Below are positions 59,640 through 64,000 of a stretch of 64,000 bases of DNA, in pieces (positions within the stretch are counted from its first letter, which is position 1; each line of letters opens with the position of its first letter). The translations under genes were made by a program, and so were the position numbers. The notes beneath the pieces are model-generated. The model saw only the letters and a program-made list of their open reading frames with translations, was not told where the DNA came from and did no database searches. The DNA comes from JACDAN01 sp963847235 (GTDB taxonomy: Bacteria > Actinomycetota > Thermoleophilia > Gaiellales > Gaiellaceae): contig CAWJYU010000004.1 in NCBI GenBank assembly GCA_963847235.1, forward strand, positions 186,001 to 250,000, written 5' to 3'.

Positions 59640-61273
59640 ACCGGCGGCTCTCGAACCGCCGGATCAGGCTCCTGCTCGTCCTCTTCACGCTCGCCTTCGC
59701 GGGCCTGTTCGGACGCGCTGTCTGGCTCCAGGCGGTGCATGCGCGCGGGCTCGACCGGCTCGGGCAGGGCCAGCACCACGCGACCGTGACGGTTCCCGCG
59801 CCGCGTGGCGCGATGACCGACCGGAACGGCGTGCAGCTCGCGATCGGCCGGCGAGCCATGACCGTCTACGCGAACCCGAAGCACATCGCGGACCCGCGGA
59901 CCGCGGCGATCGCGGCAGGCAACGCGCTTCGCCTCGACCCCGACGAGCTCTACGGCCCGCTGGCCGACCGGTCGCGCGGCTTCGTCTACGTGGCGCGCAA
60001 GGCCGACGCGAAGCGCGTCGACGCGCTGGAGCGAAAGGGCATCGAGGGGCTCGGCTTCTACTCCGAGGAGCGGCGCGTCTACCCCCAGGGATCGGTCGGC
60101 GCCCATGTCCTCGGCTATGCGGGAGTCGACAACAAGGGACTGTCCGGGCTGGAGCTGGCGCTGGACAAGACGCTGTCCGGCCGCCCCGGCCGCGAGACCT
60201 TCGTCCGCGATCCCTTCGGCCGTGCGCTCGACGTCGTCCAGGCGACGCCGGCCGTCGAGGGCCGCGACGTCCGTCTGACCCTCGACGCCACCCTCCAGGC
60301 GAACGCCGAGTCCGTGCTGCGGTCGACGGTCCGCCGCTGGGGCGCGCTCTCGGCCACGGCCGTGGTGCTCGACCCGCACAGCGGCGAAGTGCTCGCGCTG
60401 GCCGTCGAGCCTGGCTTCGACGCGAACGGCTTCCCGCAGACCTCCCGCGAGGTGCAGCGCAACCGCGCCGTCACGGATACGTACGAGCCGGGCTCCACGC
60501 TGAAGGTGGTGACCGTCGCCGGCGCGCTCTCGGAAGGGCTCGTCACCCCGACGACCTCGTTCACGCTTCCCCCGAGGCTTCAGGTGGCGGACCGGGTGAT
60601 CCACGAAGCGCACCGCACGGGCACCGAGCGGATGACCGTCGCGGCGATCCTCGCCCAATCCTCCAACATCGGAACGATCACGCTCGCCCAGATGCTCGGC
60701 CGCGAACGCCTGACCAGGTGGCTCGGCCGGTTCGGGTTCGGCAAGAAGACCGGCATCGACTTCCCCGGCGAGACGCGGGGGATCCTTCCGAGCGAGTGGT
60801 CGGGCTCCACGATCGGCACGCTGCCGATCGGCCACGGTATCGCCGTGACGCCGGTGCAGATGGCGTCCGCGTACGCCGCGGTGGCAAACGGCGGCGTCTG
60901 GAAGCAACCGCACCTCGTCCTGTCGGAGCGGGTCCGGCAGCGCCGGGTGGTCTCGCGCGCCGTCTCCGAGCAGCTGATGTCGATGATGCGGGACGTCGTC
61001 CTCGAGGGAACCGGAACCGAGGCCGCGGTCGAGGGCTATCAGGTCGCCGGGAAGACCGGGACGGCCGCCAAGCCGGATCCGCGCGGCGGCTACTCGACCT
61101 CCCGCTACGTCGCCTCGTTCGTCGGCGCGGTGCCGGCGAGCGACCCACGGCTCGTGATCCTGGTTACCGTGGACGAGCCGAGCACGATCTGGGGCGGCGT
61201 TGTCGCCGCCCCGGCGTTCCAGCAGATCGCCAGCTTCGCGCTGCAGTACCTCGAGATCCCGCCAGACGCGTAG
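59636..61273 (+). CDS. ftsI: Septal peptidoglycan transpeptidase FtsI (PBP3)
   Basis: A 545-residue class B penicillin-binding protein. N-terminal anchor (IRLLLVLFTLAFAGLFG), the pedestal start PRGAMTDRNGVQLAIG, and transpeptidase motifs YEPGSTLKV (Ser at about residue 287), QSSNIGT, and GKTGTA (about residue 471). It cross-links septal peptidoglycan. GTG at 59636 overlaps the ftsL stop. A 92-base gap separates it from murE, the only sizeable gap in the cluster. Confidence 0.94.
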   Translation: MNRRLSNRRIRLLLVLFTLAFAGLFGRAVWLQAVHARGLDRLGQGQHHATVTVPAPRGAMTDRNGVQLAIGRRAMTVYANPKHIADPRTAAIAAGNALRLDPDELYGPLADRSRGFVYVARKADAKRVDALERKGIEGLGFYSEERRVYPQGSVGAHVLGYAGVDNKGLSGLELALDKTLSGRPGRETFVRDPFGRALDVVQATPAVEGRDVRLTLDATLQANAESVLRSTVRRWGALSATAVVLDPHSGEVLALAVEPGFDANGFPQTSREVQRNRAVTDTYEPGSTLKVVTVAGALSEGLVTPTTSFTLPPRLQVADRVIHEAHRTGTERMTVAAILAQSSNIGTITLAQMLGRERLTRWLGRFGFGKKTGIDFPGETRGILPSEWSGSTIGTLPIGHGIAVTPVQMASAYAAVANGGVWKQPHLVLSERVRQRRVVSRAVSEQLMSMMRDVVLEGTGTEAAVEGYQVAGKTGTAAKPDPRGGYSTSRYVASFVGAVPASDPRLVILVTVDEPSTIWGGVVAAPAFQQIASFALQYLEIPPDA

Positions 61274-61365
61274 CGTCTGTCCGCGAAGCGGACCGTGGAG
61301 GGGTCTGGCGGAACCGGGAGGTTCCCTCGGCTGGCTCCGGCCACTCCGCTAGCCTCCAGCCGATC
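61274..61365 (+). promoter_or_regulatory. Gap between ftsI and murE with leaderless -10
   Basis: In this 92-base gap no gene is seen. TAGCCT, ten bases before the GTG of murE at 61366, is a possible -10 for a leaderless transcript, so murE may have its own promoter. Confidence 0.35.
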
Positions 61366-62769
61366 GTGGATCTCGAGCGGCTGATCACCGCGCTCGGACC
61401 TCTGGAGGTCCGCGGGGGCGCTCCGACAGACATCACCGATCTCGCGTACGACACGCGTGAGGTCCGGCCCGGCGCGCTCTTCTTCTGCGCGCCCGGGGAG
61501 ACCATCGACCGGCACGACCTCGCCGGCGAGGCGGTCGAGCGCGGCGCCGTGGCGCTGGTGGTGGAGCGGCCGCTCGACCTCGACGTGCCGCAGCTGCTCG
61601 TGGAGTCGGCGCGCGCGGCGATGCCGATCGCCGCCGACGAGTTCTTCGAGCGGCCGACCGAGGAGCTGCTCCTCGCCGGCGTGACCGGCACGAACGGGAA
61701 GACGACGACTGCGTACCTGCTCCACTCGATCTTCGACGCCGCCGGCATGCGGCCCGGGCTGATCGGGACGATCGAGTCGCGAGTCGGCGGCGAGTCACGG
61801 CCAGCGGTGCGGACGACGCCCGAGTCGGTCGACCTCCAGCGCACCTTTCGCGAGATGCTCGACGCCGGCGACCGCAGCGCCGTCATGGAGGCGACCTCGC
61901 ACGGCTCCGTCCTCGGCCGCCTCGACCGGGTCAGGTTCAAGGCGCTCGCGTTCACGAACCTGACGCAGGACCACCTCGACTTCCACGGCTCGATGGACGA
62001 GTACTACGAGGCGAAGCGACGGCTCTTCACCGAGCACGAGCCTGCGCCGGCGGCGGCGATCAACGTGGGCGACGAGTGGGGAAGGCGCCTGGCTCAGGAG
62101 CTCCGCGCTCTCGACCGCGCGCCGCTCCTCACCTTCGGGCTGACCGGCGACGCCGACGTCCACGAGGCGCCGAGGACGAGCCGGCTCCAGGGTCGCTTCA
62201 ACCGGGAGAACACGCTCGCAGCCGTCGCCGTGGCGCGCCTGCTCGGCGTCCCGGAGGGATCCGTGGATGAAGGGCTGGCGGGCGCGCCGAGCGTCCCCGG
62301 GCGGTTCGAGTCCGTGGACGAGGGACAGCCGTTCTCGGTGATCGTCGACTACGCGCACACGCCGGATTCCCTGGCGAACGTCCTCAGCACGGCGCGGGAG
62401 CTCGCCGGCGAGCGGCTGATCTGCGTCTTCGGCTGCGGCGGCGACCGCGATCGCGGCAAGCGTCCGGAGATGGGGCGGATCGCGAGCGAACTGGCCGACG
62501 TCGCGATCGTCACGTCCGACAACCCACGCAGCGAGGATCCTCAGGCGATCATCGACGAGATCCTCGGAGGCGTCGTCGGCGACGTGGAGGTCGAGCCCGA
62601 CCGGCGCGCCGCCATCGCGAAGGCGATCGAGCAGGCTCGCGACCGGGACGTCGTGGTCGTCGCCGGGAAGGGCCACGAGCAGGGCCAGGAGTTCGCCGAC
62701 CGCAAGATCCCCTTCGATGATCGCGAGGTCGCCCGTGAGGCGCTCAGGCAGTTGAGGGCGCCGGCGTGA
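61366..62769 (+). CDS. murE: UDP-MurNAc-L-Ala-D-Glu:meso-diaminopimelate ligase
   Basis: Adds the third amino acid to the peptidoglycan stem. The 467-residue Mur ligase has the ATP site GVTGTNGKTTTAYLL (about residue 106), FTNLTQDHLDFHGSMDEYYEAKRRLF, VDYAHTPDSLANVL and VTSDNPRSEDP. The DNPR motif (about residue 386) is the one that selects meso-diaminopimelate, so this wall is probably of the DAP type. The GTG at 61366 gives a normal N-terminus. It overlaps murF by four bases. Confidence 0.94.
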   Translation: MDLERLITALGPLEVRGGAPTDITDLAYDTREVRPGALFFCAPGETIDRHDLAGEAVERGAVALVVERPLDLDVPQLLVESARAAMPIAADEFFERPTEELLLAGVTGTNGKTTTAYLLHSIFDAAGMRPGLIGTIESRVGGESRPAVRTTPESVDLQRTFREMLDAGDRSAVMEATSHGSVLGRLDRVRFKALAFTNLTQDHLDFHGSMDEYYEAKRRLFTEHEPAPAAAINVGDEWGRRLAQELRALDRAPLLTFGLTGDADVHEAPRTSRLQGRFNRENTLAAVAVARLLGVPEGSVDEGLAGAPSVPGRFESVDEGQPFSVIVDYAHTPDSLANVLSTARELAGERLICVFGCGGDRDRGKRPEMGRIASELADVAIVTSDNPRSEDPQAIIDEILGGVVGDVEVEPDRRAAIAKAIEQARDRDVVVVAGKGHEQGQEFADRKIPFDDREVAREALRQLRAPA

Positions 62770-64000
62770 TCCCGCTTTCGGTCTCTGAGCTCCAGGGCCT
62801 GGGCCGGCTGGAGGCTACGGCGGACGAGGTCACGGGCGTCCAGATCGACTCCCGCCGGATCGGGCCGGGCGATCTCTTCGTCGGCATTCGCGGTGGGATC
62901 GACCACCTCGATGAGGCGCGTGAGGCCGGCGCCGCCGCCACGCTGGTTCCCGACGACGACCACGCCGCCATGGCCGCGATCGGACGGGCTGTCCGCGACC
63001 GGTCGAGCGCCGAGGTCGTCGGCATCACCGGATCGACCGGCAAGACGTCCACGAAGGACATCCTCGCCGCGCTTGTCGCACCGCACCGGGAGACGGTCGC
63101 CGCCGAAGCCAGCTACAACGCCGAGCTCGGCGTCCCGCTGACCCTCGCGCGGCTGGAGCCGGGAACCGAGCTGCTGATCGCGGAGCTCGCGATGCGCGGC
63201 TTCGGCCAGATCCGCGATCTCTGCGAGATCGCGCGGCCGACGCTCGGCGCCATCACCGCCGTCGGTCCCGTCCACCTCGAGTTCGTGGGCGATGTGGCCG
63301 GCGTCGCGCGCGCCAAGGCCGAGCTGCTCCAGGCGCTGCCGTCCGGAGCGACCGCAGTCGTCCCGGCCGGGGTCTCCGAGCTCGAGCCTCACCTGCGAGA
63401 CGACCTGAACGTGATCCGCGTCGGCGAAGACGTGCGGCTGCGCTCGTGGACGAACGGCCAGATCGCGGCGGACGTGCTCGGCGAGACCGTCGAGCTCGAG
63501 CTGCCGTTCACCGCGCGCCACCAGGCGGAGAACGCACTCGTCGCGCTTGCCGTCTACGCGGCCCTCGGCCTTCCGCTCGACCGAGTCGCCGAGGGCGCGA
63601 AGGCGATCGAGCTCTCCCGTCTCCGCGGCGAGGAGATCGCGCTGGCGGGCGGCGGTGTCCTGATCAACGACTGCTGGAACGCCAACCCGGCGTCCATGCG
63701 GGCCGCGCTCGAGGAGCTCGCGAAGCGGAACGGCGGCAGGCGGATCGCGGTGCTCGGCGGCATGGCCGAGCTCGGCACCGAGGGCTCCCGCTACCACCGC
63801 GAGATCGGCGAGCTGCTCGATCCGGTCGACCACGTGATCGCCGTGGGCGAGCTCGCGCGCGGGTACGGCACGGGTGAGTGGGTCCCGGACGCGGACACGG
63901 CCGCCGAGCGCCTCGCGGAGCTGCTCCAGCCGGGCGACGTCGTGCTCGTCAAGGGATCGCGCTCGGTAGGCCTCGAGGCCGTCGCACAGAAACTTCAGAC
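62766..64000 (+). CDS. murF: UDP-MurNAc-tripeptide:D-Ala-D-Ala ligase, partial (3' end beyond window)
   Basis: Adds D-Ala-D-Ala to the UDP-MurNAc-tripeptide. The first 411 codons are present and the frame stays open to the end of the window. Seen are the N-terminal VTGVQIDSRRIGPGDLFVGI, the ATP site GITGSTGKTSTKDIL (about residue 87), HLEFVGDVAGVARAKAELL, RHQAENALVALAVYAALG, and the NDCWNANPASMRAALEEL region. GTG at 62766 overlaps the murE stop (GTGA). Only the last few dozen residues should be missing. Confidence 0.93.
   Translation, partial: MIPLSVSELQGLGRLEATADEVTGVQIDSRRIGPGDLFVGIRGGIDHLDEAREAGAAATLVPDDDHAAMAAIGRAVRDRSSAEVVGITGSTGKTSTKDILAALVAPHRETVAAEASYNAELGVPLTLARLEPGTELLIAELAMRGFGQIRDLCEIARPTLGAITAVGPVHLEFVGDVAGVARAKAELLQALPSGATAVVPAGVSELEPHLRDDLNVIRVGEDVRLRSWTNGQIAADVLGETVELELPFTARHQAENALVALAVYAALGLPLDRVAEGAKAIELSRLRGEEIALAGGGVLINDCWNANPASMRAALEELAKRNGGRRIAVLGGMAELGTEGSRYHREIGELLDPVDHVIAVGELARGYGTGEWVPDADTAAERLAELLQPGDVVLVKGSRSVGLEAVAQKLQ

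Noticed and set aside
1..64000. tRNA, rRNA, insertion sequences or prophage
   Set aside because: I looked for tRNA T-arm/cloverleaf patterns, transposase and integrase motifs and found none that hold up by eye; a tRNA-specific scan would be decisive.

Overview
This 64 kb window is gene-dense, very GC-rich DNA from the chromosome of an actinobacterium-like organism. My best inference is a deep actinobacterial lineage of the Thermoleophilia type (Gaiellales/Solirubrobacterales). The reasons are GTG-rich starts, 4-base ATGA/GTGA overlaps between genes, many apparently leaderless promoters, a decaprenyl-phosphate phosphoribosyltransferase, a fused PafBC-like regulator, a fused SecDF, a MurE with the meso-DAP motif and a mraZ-rsmH-ftsL-ftsI-murE-murF cluster. 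No rRNA, tRNA, CRISPR array, transposase or phage gene was recognised.

Layout. 1-4.2 kb: a 177-base imperfect palindrome, cytochrome c maturation genes ccmE-ccmF-ccmI-like and an M23 peptidoglycan hydrolase. 4.3-10.2 kb: hpt with a small PD-(D/E)XK protein, then a metallophosphoesterase, a cyclic 2,3-diphosphoglycerate synthetase, a 2-phosphoglycerate kinase, a variant GlpX phosphatase, a MIP18-family protein and a small Cys-containing protein. 10.3-20 kb: a divergent amine-catabolism cluster that resembles the gamma-glutamylation (Puu) pathway: APC permease, FAD oxidoreductase fused to a GcvT domain, choline/ethanolamine-kinase-like protein, HAD phosphatase, glutamine-synthetase-like ligase, class C26 amidotransferase, aldehyde dehydrogenase and SDR. 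20-28 kb: an MDR dehydrogenase, queG, a sensor kinase and a complete sugar-type ABC importer behind two palindromic operators. 28-38 kb: a PafBC-like regulator, zinc-ribbon proteins, an aldehyde dehydrogenase, an alpha/beta-hydrolase/adenylate-cyclase chimera with a frame-disrupted tandem copy, a thiolase and an EVE-domain protein. 38-44 kb: a hydroxyacyl-CoA dehydrogenase, a cation/proton antiporter, a two-component pair and a UbiA-family enzyme. 44-51.3 kb: queA-tgt-yajC-secDF and a phasin-like/UbiB fusion. 51.4-57.8 kb: an atypical response regulator, a collagen-like secreted gene, ArsR/AHSA1, ECF sigma/ogt, a PfkB kinase, a methyltransferase and an AAA-type kinase. 57.9-64 kb: the division and cell-wall (dcw) cluster, running off the end inside murF.

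Two themes stand out. First, a family of short palindromic elements (paired hairpins with GTAACA/TGTTAC arms) occurs three times. Two copies are exactly 76 bp; one lies between convergent genes and one supplies the stop codon of the gene it abuts. A 99-bp version sits in frame inside queA and adds 33 codons, similar in behaviour to Rickettsia palindromic elements. Second, at least seven otherwise intact genes carry frame changes. In the six with one break and in the permease with two, the excess is +1 per break, mostly at short G/C runs. Two hot spots (34.8-36.1 kb and 52.5-53.1 kb) are much denser. This could be sequencing or assembly error rather than decay, so disrupted genes are annotated with their inferred product.

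The most interesting functional inferences are a bacterial cyclic-2,3-diphosphoglycerate pathway operon and a Puu-like amine pathway whose oxidase carries a tetrahydrofolate-binding (GcvT) domain.
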